64,000 nucleotides of DNA from Vibrionales bacterium SWAT-3 (lineage in GTDB: Bacteria; Pseudomonadota; Gammaproteobacteria; Enterobacterales; Vibrionaceae), in contig AAZW01000008.1 in the NCBI GenBank assembly GCA_000169995.1, forward strand, positions 78,983 to 142,982, in the 5' to 3' direction. This document shows, in pieces, positions 35,624-46,682 of the stretch; position 1 is the stretch's first letter, and every line of letters begins with the position of its first letter. The notes below the pieces were generated by a model. It had not been told where the DNA came from. It saw nothing but the letters and a program-made list of their open reading frames with translations, and did no database searches. The translations under genes were made by a program, and so were the position numbers.

Positions 35624-37018
35624 TCAGTAATAGAACCCGTTGTCACCCAGCAAGCGAGGCTTCTGGTTGTCGGTGTATGTGTCTTGGTCGTGTGTTCTTT
35701 TACGCTGAATTCTCGGCAGTGCCAGAAGACGTTCAACATCGCTTAATGGAATGAGACCGTCGGTTGGTAGCTGCATCGAATCTGAACGAGTTGGTTGCAC
35801 TAGATAAGCTGTGACAATGATGATTAACTCTGTTTCTCGGCGAGTGAATTCCGTTGAACGGAAGAGACTTCCTAGTACTGGTATCTCCGCGACAAGTGGT
35901 ACTTTTTGTAATTGTTCAATGTCTTCAGACTTTAATAAGCCGCCTAAAGCGAAACTTTGCCCACTGGCTAGCTCGATGGTGGTAGAAGCACTGCGAGTAG
36001 TGAAAGAGGGAAAGTTAGCTCCTTGTATTACTTGCTGCCCGTCAATCGAGACATTACTGACTTCTGGATTGACTTTTAGACTGATACGATTTTGGCTAAG
36101 CACTGTGGGGGTAAAGTTCAGTTTTACACCGAAGTCTTTGTACTCGATTTGAGTGGTATCAGCAGTAATCAATGGCAGTGGAACCTGTCCACCTACTAGA
36201 AATTCTGCATCTTCACCAGACATTGCCGTCAAGTTAGGTTCAGCTAGCACAGACATCATGCCGTTACTTGCTAATGCATCAACCAGTGTTGTGATGCTTG
36301 GTTTTCCCCAGCTACTGACATTAGGAAACTTTGCAAAGTAAAATTGTCCTACGCCTCCGGCGAGTGAGCCCCATTTGATTCCGAGTTTGTTGGATACATT
36401 TCGAGAGACTTCGGCGATTTTTACTCGAATGTTGACTTGATTTGGCATGGTGACAACCAATTGATTAATCAGCTCCTCTTCTTTGGAGGAGGTAGGCTGA
36501 CTTTGAGTTAGTGCACTGTCACTACTGTTATTTTTGTTTGTGTTCGAGCCTTCTTTCTGCTCAGTTTGGTTAACAATGGGAGACAGATACCCTTTCGCCA
36601 ACGACACGATATTGTGCGCCATCATTGGGGAAGGAACACGGCCTTTTAACCACAGTTTGCCGCCTAAGGATTCTGCGTTAACTGACGCTTCTGGGAACTT
36701 GTTTTTCACCAATTCATTGAATTCGCGGCTGTTGTGAGTCACACGAATCTTATTGGTATAGATAACGCGTTCTTGCTCGTTCAAAACGGTGATGGTGGCG
36801 CTGCCAGCTCGTTTGCCAAATACCATCACCTTGGTGTTGGTTAAGGTTTGGTAATCCGCAATATGAGTGCTAGAGATGAAAATCGACTTCGCTTTTTCTG
36901 GCAGGCGAATCATTTTTGCCTCATTGATTGTTACATCAAGCGCAGATGCTGCTGATGCAAAAGAGAGGCAAAGGCTTGATAGCAGGAGAATCCCCCACCA
37001 ACGACAGGTACTAGCCAT
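35624..37018 (-). CDS. rcpA: CpaC/RcpA outer-membrane secretin of the Tad pilus
   Basis: A 464-aa secretin. The N-terminal export signal ends near SAASALD. A pilus-formation N-domain follows (DVTINEAKMIRLPEKAKSI, AGSATITVLNEQ), then the secretin domain from about residue 235 with VPLPLI and ASGQSFALGGLL. It forms the outer-membrane pore for Flp pili. A low-complexity Ser/Asn/Thr insert lies near residues 155-185. The tail ends in Arg/Lys and Asp/Thr-rich sequence. It overlaps the cpaB gene by 8 bp. Confidence 0.93.
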   Translation of the reverse strand: MASTCRWWGILLLSSLCLSFASAASALDVTINEAKMIRLPEKAKSIFISSTHIADYQTLTNTKVMVFGKRAGSATITVLNEQERVIYTNKIRVTHNSREFNELVKNKFPEASVNAESLGGKLWLKGRVPSPMMAHNIVSLAKGYLSPIVNQTEQKEGSNTNKNNSSDSALTQSQPTSSKEEELINQLVVTMPNQVNIRVKIAEVSRNVSNKLGIKWGSLAGGVGQFYFAKFPNVSSWGKPSITTLVDALASNGMMSVLAEPNLTAMSGEDAEFLVGGQVPLPLITADTTQIEYKDFGVKLNFTPTVLSQNRISLKVNPEVSNVSIDGQQVIQGANFPSFTTRSASTTIELASGQSFALGGLLKSEDIEQLQKVPLVAEIPVLGSLFRSTEFTRRETELIIIVTAYLVQPTRSDSMQLPTDGLIPLSDVERLLALPRIQRKRTHDQDTYTDNQKPRLLGDNGFYY

Positions 37019-37883
37019 TGTTATCAGCTCCGGTTTTATTATTAATCGTTTTGTTATCGGCTCTAAATTCCACCAGACCGACGTCAGGCAATATCTGGGT
37101 GGTGTCTGGAGAAATCACTTCTAGTGTGACTGAGTTTGCTTGTTGAACGTTAACTTGGGTGTCGTTTTGTCCACGCAGTGCAAGAGTGAGTTTTCCCAGT
37201 TGTTCAGCAAGCACGACTTGGTTGGCTTGCTCTGGAGTAACCTCTAGAGAAACGCTGCTGTTATCGGGAATGACCGCACCATAGGAGTCTCTCACCTTTT
37301 GGTAAGATTCTGCCGCTTGAGTGTTATTAAATGCCAAGACTCTAGCATCGTGAACAATGGTGGTGACATATAGCCCTTGTGACGAATTACCATAACGAAG
37401 CAGCTCACCATCTTGTGAGCCCAGAAGTAGGATATCGACTCGATCCCCTGGTTGGATGAAGCCTGAATTTGCTGTGATCTGATCAACAGGGACGGAAATA
37501 GCGCGATAGCCGGGCTGCAGTTTAAAAGAGAGTGAGTAGCCTCCCTTTGGCTCAGTAATGTCTGCATGTGACAATACGGACCCTTCGACCAGCTTTGTTT
37601 GGGCAATACCAGACATAGAGTGGTCTTCTGAGATACTTTCTGGTGTCACATAGTCGATGTAATTCTCCAACTCACCTAAGGGAATGGCTTTCCACTGAAA
37701 TGAATTTGGGGTGTAGTTCTGGCCTATGTCAATAGTACGAGATGGCACCAATACTTTAATGGTTTGCTGAGTGGTTGGCACTGAGACTTTTTCTGACGCG
37801 TTATTGCCTTGACTGAACAGTAAGACAGATAACGCGACTACTGAGCATAATAACGACAGCAACAGGAGCCGCTTGGCAGTCAT
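37011..37883 (-). CDS. rcpC: CpaB/RcpC Tad pilus assembly protein
   Basis: A 290-aa protein anchored by an N-terminal helix (LLLLSLLCSVVALSVLLFS). SAF/CpaB domains follow: VPSRTIDIGQNYTP with QWKAIP, then LVEGSVLSHADI, and FKLQPGYRAISVPVDQITANSG, which leads to PGDRVDILLLGS. RcpC/CpaB proteins work in the periplasm with the secretin and may modify the pilus. The gene lies 32 bp downstream of flp. Confidence 0.92.
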   Translation of the reverse strand: MTAKRLLLLSLLCSVVALSVLLFSQGNNASEKVSVPTTQQTIKVLVPSRTIDIGQNYTPNSFQWKAIPLGELENYIDYVTPESISEDHSMSGIAQTKLVEGSVLSHADITEPKGGYSLSFKLQPGYRAISVPVDQITANSGFIQPGDRVDILLLGSQDGELLRYGNSSQGLYVTTIVHDARVLAFNNTQAAESYQKVRDSYGAVIPDNSSVSLEVTPEQANQVVLAEQLGKLTLALRGQNDTQVNVQQANSVTLEVISPDTTQILPDVGLVEFRADNKTINNKTGADNNG

Positions 37884-37915
37884 GGTTATTCCTTTAATGT
37901 TATAAGTAGACGGGC

Positions 37916-38095
37916 TTATTCAGATTCTTGTGCTTTCTCTATTTTTTCGACCACTGTGCTATAGGCATCAGTGATCGCGTTTGTCAGTGTCCCATCTTTG
38001 CCACCAACGACAGACAGTAAGACTACAGACATCGCGGCAGCGAGAATGGCGTACTCAATCGCAGCCGCGCCGCGTTGCTTTTTTTTGTTCAACAT
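37916..38095 (-). CDS. flp: Flp-type major pilin (59 aa)
   Basis: The gene encodes 59 residues starting MLNKKKQRGAAAIEYAILAA. The sequence shows the Flp hallmark: a basic leader, a Gly before the cleavage site, then AAAIEYAILAAAMSVVLL with the conserved Glu-Tyr pair. A short polar tail ends in KAQESE. This is the major subunit of the Tad pilus, exported and cleaved by a TadV/CpaA-type peptidase that is not encoded in this window. It is the first gene of the Tad operon, 32 bp before rcpC. A perfect hairpin lies just upstream of it. Confidence 0.95.
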   Translation of the reverse strand: MLNKKKQRGAAAIEYAILAAAMSVVLLSVVGGKDGTLTNAITDAYSTVVEKIEKAQESE

Positions 38096-38115
38096 GATGT
38101 TATTCCTTGCGTAAT

Positions 38116-38135
38116 TCAGCCTCGGTAGAGGCTGA
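38116..38135 (-). terminator. Hairpin between the giant lipoprotein gene and flp
   Basis: A perfect 8-bp inverted repeat TCAGCCTC (38116-38123) / GAGGCTGA (38128-38135) with a 4-base loop, and no T-run on the minus strand. It could be a partial terminator or a stabiliser at the 5' end of flp mRNA. Confidence 0.4.
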
Positions 38136-38173
38136 TGGAGTTGATATTAAGATTAATTGCCAATATGTTGGCT

Positions 38174-41100
38174 TTATTCACCAGCAACCAGTCGATAAAG
38201 CTTTGAATTTGGCCTGTAGCCACCTTCTTTTTCATAAGAGCGTTCTGAAAATGTTGTGATATTTAAAGTCTTAAACTTACCGCTTTCAGCTGGGCTATTG
38301 GTTACATAGTCATCCTTGCTATCATTTAAATTATTATGCTTAAAGACCGTAGTATTTAAGGGAAATAACCCGTAAAGCTGGTATTTGCTTGGAATACGCC
38401 AATGTTTCAAGCCGCAGATCTGGTTGTTATTCCAAACTTTTATCTCCTGTTGAATCTGTTTGTATGTTTTGTAGCGATACTTGTTCAATTCATCTTTATT
38501 TACGTCTTGAAATATTTGCCATGCTAAGCCGCTGATTGAGTCTTTAACACATATCGCATCGTTTCTGTTTGGAACGACTTTTCCCATCGCGTCCAGATAT
38601 TCATAGTCTTTTAAAGCTACCTTTTCTTCACGAACCAATCGCGCTAACGTAATTTTCTGGCTAGTACTGTCTGTGCTTGTAAAGCTTGTTTCTTGGTTTT
38701 GGTTGATTGTCTTAAAACGTGCAATGTGCATATTTGCATTGTCTTTTTGATCTTTGGACCAGTAATAAAATACTGTCCCATCATCATCAGTACGCATGTC
38801 ATACTCTGGGTTCAAAGCTAAATGATGGGGGAATACCTCTATATTCAACGTCAGGTATTCGCTTTCTGGTTTTACTGGTTTTGACTTTAAAGACCACAGT
38901 TGAGTCAAACTTGGGACTGACCAATCTTTAAACCCACACATGCCTTCATCGGCATTGGTGGTTTCGAGAAGTCCGTCGCTCCCTAAAATGCTTGGTAATC
39001 CAGATGCGGAAGCATTGTAGAAGAGCTTGTCTTCGCCTTGTGGTAAGCCGTCTTTGAGTAACGTCCAAACTCTGCGTTTGCCCGGAATACGCTTGTCTTC
39101 AACGCATCGCCAACCTTGTGCATATGTGGTTGTCTTATCGAGGTAATGACCAAATATATCAAGCTTGGCAAATCGTTCGTTATCGAATAACACATCAGCC
39201 TCTGGTACCTTGTAACCTGAGCTTTTTAAACCGTCATTTGCTTCATCTTCAAATGTCGTAAGAACGCGAGATTTTAGCCTTTCCATTTGAAGAATAAGGT
39301 TGCGATACAGTGCTTTCAGCGTTTCATCATCAGAGTTTCTTATATGCTTATCCAGCGATTCAATGAAACTTTCTGCCTGCTCATGCTCTTGCGCTAACAT
39401 ATACAATGCTTGATTGAGCGCTAAACTCGCTTCATGCATTGCCTTTGCCTCGCCCTCATTTTTTGACGCCCTAAGCGAATCGACTTTTACATCTACCGTC
39501 GCGTTTTTTTGCTGAATTTTTGCCAGTTTCTGAGCAAACTCAGCGCCTTCTATCAGTGTTGCCAGTGTTTTAGTGTTTTGCTCTAGTTCATAGGTTTTTG
39601 CTATGAAATGGTTGAGGGCGTCTTCAAGTTCTTGGGTATCGTTAGTATTACCGCGTTGTTGAGCCAACTTGATCTGCAACTCGTATTTTGCAATCTTTGA
39701 GTTGAAAAGATCAGAGCCACTTTTCCATTTCTCGGTTAAGCCCGACAGTGTCTCCAATTTTTCATTTGCCGCAAATTCTAACAAAGCGTAACTCTTGTCT
39801 GTTTGGTTCTTACTAAACCAGTCCGTTAAGAAGGTTTTTGCCTCCTCTAAAACACCATCAACTCCATTTTTTTGTTCATTGAGTAACTCGTTGATTGTTT
39901 TGGGGGTGTTGTCTATTGTTACCGTCTCATTATTGATGAGGTTCAATAAGCCTTGGTTCGTGGGCAGCGTCCATGTTGTGTACACATAAGCAGTTGATGT
40001 GCTATAAACCTCACCATTCTTCACTATGACGTAACTGCCATTGTCATTGGCCCAAGCACTCGTATTTCCATTCTCTATCAAGTAGCTGTCTAGATTGTTG
40101 GGTAGATTGGCACGACTCTGCTTTGATAATTCGATGGCCTGATCCATTGTAGGAAGCTTCCAATCGTTGATACCGCAATTGTTTAATCCTCGAACTGTGC
40201 TGGACACTTCGGAAATTTTTTTATACGTCTGTATCGTAGCCCAAAAAATCGGCTCACCTTTGCCCTCATTGTCATATTCAGCGATGCAATTGAAACCTTC
40301 CCACCTATAACTCGATGTGAATGGAATTTTTTTATAATCTACAGGGGTGTTTAAGTCTTGCATCGGAACGAATGTGATTGCGTAGAATTCACCGGTTTTA
40401 TCTGTTGTTGCCCAAAGAGGTTCACTCGCAGGGTTTTTAACGGTTTCTTTAGCATTTTCTTTTAACCTAATGGCCACATTATCTTTGTCATACGCTTCGG
40501 TGCCGATAAATTGTGGCTTCGATACAACGGGATGCCACGTTTTTCCTTGGTCGTTGGTGTATTCGTAATGTTGAGGTAATTCGAAACTGATTTCTTGCCC
40601 CCCAATGGTGACTTTTTGCCAATAATCCCAGTCATAACCGTTGGTGAGGTTAGCTTTAGCCTTATCCTCAGCCTCAAATTCGGGATTAATGATCCTTGCT
40701 CCTGCTCCCTTGGGTACCGGGATATCGAATACCTTGGTGAAGTCTTCCGTAGGCGAAGCTATCTCACCGCTAGCTCTGGCATGGCTGACACTTCTTGCTA
40801 CGCGCAATTGAACATCTGTTGCGCTTCTCGCTTCGTTACCCACATGGAAAGGCATTGTCACTACTTTTGTCCATGTTGCCCCTGAATCGAGCGATACTTC
40901 ATAATCCGCGGGGTTATACGGCTCAACGATGCTCCACTCAAGAGTGTTGTCGATATCATTTACAACCAGATTTTGTGGTGCAGCAGGTTTGAAAGTATAG
41001 GGTTTATCAGAGCAGAGCAGTTCGCCAGGAGGGTGCTGCTTTATCGCGTTTTCTTTTACTCGCACGCAGACCTGTCCGCTGGCAAAAGCTTTATTATCAA

Positions 41101-42862
41101 CGAGCTGAGGATTACCGGTGACCGCATTAAAGTGAAGTCCTCGATCTAGTGAATACTCGTAGGAACTAACTTCTTCAAATGTTTCAACGGGCTGCCATTG
41201 GAATGTATCATTTGCGTCGTCAACCATTGGATTGGTTGGGGCGAGCGGTTGACTATCTGAATGGGTAAAAGCTGAATCGATCGTCAGTTCATATCCAGTC
41301 GGTCTCGCATTCGATGAGTTACTTTTCACACGAATCGAAATCGCACCCTCTGGGTATGATGCATTTTCGAGTATGAATGGAACTCCCGTTACATCCTGCC
41401 AGTCCTGATCAAGACCAAGCTTTATCTCATAAAACGACGGGTCCTCGTAGCCATCTACCCAGAACCAATTGATCAGGTTGCTGTTGTCATTTGCAAAATC
41501 GAGTGTTGGTTGCTCTGGTTTTGGTGGTGTAACGGTCATTGGATCGGTTGCCGCTCTGATGGAACCAGCTAGATGCCCAAGTGTACTATTTTCAGCAACT
41601 CGTACTTGTAAATGACCACTTGGTATGTCGAGGTCAGCGATATTCTGTGGCTTTTCTGTTGCCCGGTTCCAGTTGGTCCCGTTGTCCAGTGAGTACTCAT
41701 AAAGGCTTGGAGCATTGAAAGAATCGACAAAATCCCAATCAAATTGGTTTTTTGCATCATCTACGTAAACTTTATAAGGGGCCGCAGGTTCGGTTTTTAA
41801 CGTATACGCTTCATTTGAAACTGCAATGTTTCCTGCTGGTGTGTTTCGTGTTTTCGAAGCGGCAACTCTTACCTGAACAGCCCCTTCTTTGAGCGCTTGG
41901 GAACCGACATGAATCGGTTTTCGGATCACGGTTGCCCACGTATTTCCTGAATCTAATGAGTATTCGTAATCTGAATTTTGGTTGAAACCACGGACAAACT
42001 GCCAGTTGAACGTATCAGATAGATCATCTACTTCGATATGTTTAGGTGCAGGAGGAGCGATTAAGATTGCACCACTGCTGATATCCGATTGAGATATCGT
42101 AAGTTGGTCTTTGAACGCCTCACCAAGTTTTTTCAACGTGTTGTTTGTTCCAGGTGCACCATGTGAGAGTAAATCTGTTCGCGCTTTCAAGGCGATTAGA
42201 TCCAGCGAAGCGAGTTTGTACATAGCGCCTTTACGAGCATTTATTTGATCTATGCCTGCCTCAATGGAAGCCTTTTGTGCCTCTTGAATTACGCGGGTTA
42301 AACCGCGAGCAAGCATATGTAATTCTTCGCTATTTGATGAGTTTGATGAGGCGTAATCACTTATAACCAGTTGCTTCTCAACTCCTAGCTCTTGGGCAAT
42401 CAATTGTGCCGCCATGTCAAAGCTGATCCCACTGCTTTGTGCGACGCTGGCGAGGAGTGAGGTGACCGGGCTAACAACCGCGGAGTGTGTTTTTGGTATT
42501 TCAAGTGTGAATGTTAAATCTATGGTCTGGTTTGGCATATCCATGTCGATGGTTTGGTTTGCGATTGCCTCAACCAAGAGCGTCTGTTCTGAACTCTCAT
42601 TATCAAGATTTAATTCAAAGTACCCATTGGAATCTGTTGTTGAAACTTCCCCATCTGCGGAATCACACATAGCATTGTGGTTTTTATCTAAACAGACTTT
42701 CGCTTTGTGTAGGTAACCATCGAGAGCTACCCCTGATAGTTTTTCTGCATCAGCTTCTACGAACGATTGTGCCTGTTTTTCATCTGATCCTGCGCCACCA
42801 CAAGCCATTAGCATTGTGGACATGAGCGAAACACCCACCAATGTGTATGGATTCCTTACCAC
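38174..42862 (-). CDS. Giant multi-module surface lipoprotein with DUF1566-like domains
   Basis: A 1562-aa protein with a lipoprotein signal (lipobox LMAC, C21). After a carboxypeptidase-regulatory-like segment (VCLDKNHNAMCDSADGE) comes a helical region to about residue 260. Six related modules of about 85-105 residues follow (about 268-818), each with a VDD...W...YEYSLD.G..W core and a (V/I)(R/C)V or IRL motif. Three DUF1566/Lcl-like modules carry CGINDWKLPT (about 900), CGFKDWSVPS (about 1310) and CGLKHWRIPS (about 1500). A coiled-coil-rich stretch (about 975-1210) separates the first two. It is probably an outer-membrane-anchored surface protein. It lies 78 bp upstream of flp on the same strand and behind a Fur-box match, so it may be a Tad-associated adhesin or receptor (inference). 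Confidence 0.85.
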   Translation of the reverse strand: MVRNPYTLVGVSLMSTMLMACGGAGSDEKQAQSFVEADAEKLSGVALDGYLHKAKVCLDKNHNAMCDSADGEVSTTDSNGYFELNLDNESSEQTLLVEAIANQTIDMDMPNQTIDLTFTLEIPKTHSAVVSPVTSLLASVAQSSGISFDMAAQLIAQELGVEKQLVISDYASSNSSNSEELHMLARGLTRVIQEAQKASIEAGIDQINARKGAMYKLASLDLIALKARTDLLSHGAPGTNNTLKKLGEAFKDQLTISQSDISSGAILIAPPAPKHIEVDDLSDTFNWQFVRGFNQNSDYEYSLDSGNTWATVIRKPIHVGSQALKEGAVQVRVAASKTRNTPAGNIAVSNEAYTLKTEPAAPYKVYVDDAKNQFDWDFVDSFNAPSLYEYSLDNGTNWNRATEKPQNIADLDIPSGHLQVRVAENSTLGHLAGSIRAATDPMTVTPPKPEQPTLDFANDNSNLINWFWVDGYEDPSFYEIKLGLDQDWQDVTGVPFILENASYPEGAISIRVKSNSSNARPTGYELTIDSAFTHSDSQPLAPTNPMVDDANDTFQWQPVETFEEVSSYEYSLDRGLHFNAVTGNPQLVDNKAFASGQVCVRVKENAIKQHPPGELLCSDKPYTFKPAAPQNLVVNDIDNTLEWSIVEPYNPADYEVSLDSGATWTKVVTMPFHVGNEARSATDVQLRVARSVSHARASGEIASPTEDFTKVFDIPVPKGAGARIINPEFEAEDKAKANLTNGYDWDYWQKVTIGGQEISFELPQHYEYTNDQGKTWHPVVSKPQFIGTEAYDKDNVAIRLKENAKETVKNPASEPLWATTDKTGEFYAITFVPMQDLNTPVDYKKIPFTSSYRWEGFNCIAEYDNEGKGEPIFWATIQTYKKISEVSSTVRGLNNCGINDWKLPTMDQAIELSKQSRANLPNNLDSYLIENGNTSAWANDNGSYVIVKNGEVYSTSTAYVYTTWTLPTNQGLLNLINNETVTIDNTPKTINELLNEQKNGVDGVLEEAKTFLTDWFSKNQTDKSYALLEFAANEKLETLSGLTEKWKSGSDLFNSKIAKYELQIKLAQQRGNTNDTQELEDALNHFIAKTYELEQNTKTLATLIEGAEFAQKLAKIQQKNATVDVKVDSLRASKNEGEAKAMHEASLALNQALYMLAQEHEQAESFIESLDKHIRNSDDETLKALYRNLILQMERLKSRVLTTFEDEANDGLKSSGYKVPEADVLFDNERFAKLDIFGHYLDKTTTYAQGWRCVEDKRIPGKRRVWTLLKDGLPQGEDKLFYNASASGLPSILGSDGLLETTNADEGMCGFKDWSVPSLTQLWSLKSKPVKPESEYLTLNIEVFPHHLALNPEYDMRTDDDGTVFYYWSKDQKDNANMHIARFKTINQNQETSFTSTDSTSQKITLARLVREEKVALKDYEYLDAMGKVVPNRNDAICVKDSISGLAWQIFQDVNKDELNKYRYKTYKQIQQEIKVWNNNQICGLKHWRIPSKYQLYGLFPLNTTVFKHNNLNDSKDDYVTNSPAESGKFKTLNITTFSERSYEKEGGYRPNSKLYRLVAGE

Positions 42863-42920
42863 TTGAACTCCAAATATTTTATAAATTACTCATAAGAAAG
42901 GCCGCTGATGTTAATTTAAA

Positions 42921-42935
42921 TGATAGTGATTATCA
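42921..42935. promoter_or_regulatory. Probable Fur box in the divergent lipoprotein promoter region
   Basis: TGATAGTGATTATCA matches the 7-1-7 Fur consensus TGATAATnATTATCA at 13 of 14 defined positions. It lies in the 165-bp divergent region, about 60 bp from the start of the giant lipoprotein gene and about 95 bp from the start of the 685-aa lipoprotein gene, so it could repress both. Confidence 0.65.
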
Positions 42936-43027
42936 ATATTGTTTGATCTTTTATTTCGAAAAATGATTTAATATCAAAATTATATTCTTTTAATTGATTA
43001 ATTTGTCAGTCGAATAGGTTTTAAATA

Positions 43028-45085
<2,058 letters not shown>

Positions 45086-45100
45086 AGGCATTCAACCAAT

Positions 45101-45127
45101 AAAGAAGGGAGGCTAACTCCCTTCTTT
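45101..45127. terminator. Bidirectional terminator between the lipoprotein and MFS genes
   Basis: A perfect 11-bp inverted repeat AAAGAAGGGAG (45101-45111) / CTCCCTTCTTT (45117-45127) with a 5-base loop, between two convergent genes. Confidence 0.85.
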
Positions 45128-45140
45128 ACTCAGATATTTA

Positions 45141-46355
45141 CTACATATTCTCAGCCTGTTTCAATCGGCTTTGACGCCAGTAATTGACTGAGGAGATAGC
45201 CGCTAAAAAGACAACGACAGCGGTCATCACATGTATGACTGACTCCGACGTCCCTTCATACGCATTACTGCCTAAATCAATCGCTGCAGAAACGATAAAT
45301 AGACGAATAGCTGTCACCAGTGATGCTGCGATCCCTGTTAGATCTGGAAAAACTTGCATCGATTTCGCAAAGAACAATCCAATCGATAACCCTGCACCTA
45401 TTGAAAACAAGCACATCGTCCCTGTTAGGATGAATGGTGAGTTAAGTTGTTCAGACGGCAATAAGAAAAAGATGAGCGTGGTGGTAAATATTAAGCCAAG
45501 CCCAGTACTTTTTAATTTATCAATGCCAAACCTGTCGATTAAGCGTGCGTTATTCAAACTCACCAAGACGAATGTGCCCAGTGTTGCCATTTGGAAAAAC
45601 GGGAACTGATCAGGGCTGACTTCTAATTGCTCTATATACAACAACGACATGTTGGAAACATAAATCATATAGGCGGCAAGAATTAAGCTCGTCACTAGCG
45701 TGTTGTACCAAAAGGCTGACGAAGACAATACGGTTTTATAGTCGCTTGCTATTCGCTTAGGCGCGACCTTCTTCCGTTTATCTTTACTCAAAGATTCAGG
45801 TAAGAAGAAGAAACATTTGGTCGCAGACAGCAGTACTAAAATGGCGATAAAGACAAAGTTTGCTTTATACCCCATATGGAGACTTATCCAGCCGCCAATA
45901 AGAGGTGCAAAAGCCATCAAGCTGACCACTAACGTGTTGAGATCGGCAATCAGTTTGGCGGCGGGTTCTTCATCAAACAGATCAAAGATCATTGCGGTAC
46001 CAACGATCACACACGCCGAACTGCCAAAGCCTTGAAGCAGTCGAAATGCTAGTAATTGCTCGATACTCGAAGCATAAATACAGCCGATACTTGCAGCAAG
46101 AAAGACACTAAAACCAAACATTAGTATCTTTCGGCGACCAAAATGATCCGATAGTGGTCCATAGAGTAAGGAACCAATACAGATGCCGATAAAGTTATAG
46201 CTCAGAATGCGCTGCACCATAACCGCGTCAGTGTTGAAGTCGTTCAATATATCGGGAAATGTGGGTAGATAGATATCCGTCTCCATGGCAGCACCAAGGA
46301 ATATGAATACCATTAAAAATCGAAACCACTTCCCCTCATGAGAGATGGGAAACAT
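45141..46355 (-). CDS. MFS efflux transporter, Bcr/CflA (EmrD-like) type
   Basis: A 404-aa inner-membrane protein with 12 predicted helices. The early motif METDIYLPTFPDI and the loop GPLSDHFGRRKILMFG (motif A) are typical of the Bcr/CflA drug-proton antiporters. RLLQGFGSSACVIVG (motif C-like) also fits. It likely exports drugs or small metabolites; the substrate is unknown. It is divergent from the second MFS gene across a 327-bp region and convergent with the lipoprotein gene. Confidence 0.9.
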   Translation of the reverse strand: MFPISHEGKWFRFLMVFIFLGAAMETDIYLPTFPDILNDFNTDAVMVQRILSYNFIGICIGSLLYGPLSDHFGRRKILMFGFSVFLAASIGCIYASSIEQLLAFRLLQGFGSSACVIVGTAMIFDLFDEEPAAKLIADLNTLVVSLMAFAPLIGGWISLHMGYKANFVFIAILVLLSATKCFFFLPESLSKDKRKKVAPKRIASDYKTVLSSSAFWYNTLVTSLILAAYMIYVSNMSLLYIEQLEVSPDQFPFFQMATLGTFVLVSLNNARLIDRFGIDKLKSTGLGLIFTTTLIFFLLPSEQLNSPFILTGTMCLFSIGAGLSIGLFFAKSMQVFPDLTGIAASLVTAIRLFIVSAAIDLGSNAYEGTSESVIHVMTAVVVFLAAISSVNYWRQSRLKQAENM

Positions 46356-46682
46356 AGTTAATCCAATGAGTTATTATTATAAAAGTCAGAAGCGCAAACG
46401 CTGCAAGTGCAGGTAGGCTTAGAATGAAATTTTGATATTGGGATGCGCGTAGTAGAGAGGAGTGTTACGCAGGGTTGTCATTCCCGTCACTTGGTTGTGA
46501 TCAAGTAGGGTGTAAATGTAACATAATGTTTCATCATTTCAAGGCGTCGATTGCTGTTTTCTCGCTCCCCTACGCAAACGATAAAAGTCGTGTCATTTTA
46601 ACATCTCCAGAAGTGTTAATGATTTGTGACTCAAGAGAAAAGCAGAGTATGATGTAACATTATCATTCAGGATTTGGCTGCT
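46356..46682. other. Divergent intergenic region between two MFS genes
   Basis: A 327-bp region that must hold both promoters. It includes two TGTAACAT-type words (near 46516 and 46656) in opposite context that could be part of an operator. I see no convincing gene in it. Confidence 0.4.

Noticed and set aside
35617..35739. N-terminal extension of the CpaD-family gene
   Set aside because: It would overlap the secretin gene by more than 100 bp and bury a clear lipoprotein signal; the ATG at 35616 has a good ribosome binding site.
46475..46657. 60-codon + strand frame between the two divergent MFS genes
   Set aside because: It fills the shared promoter region, has no ribosome binding site and no protein-like composition.
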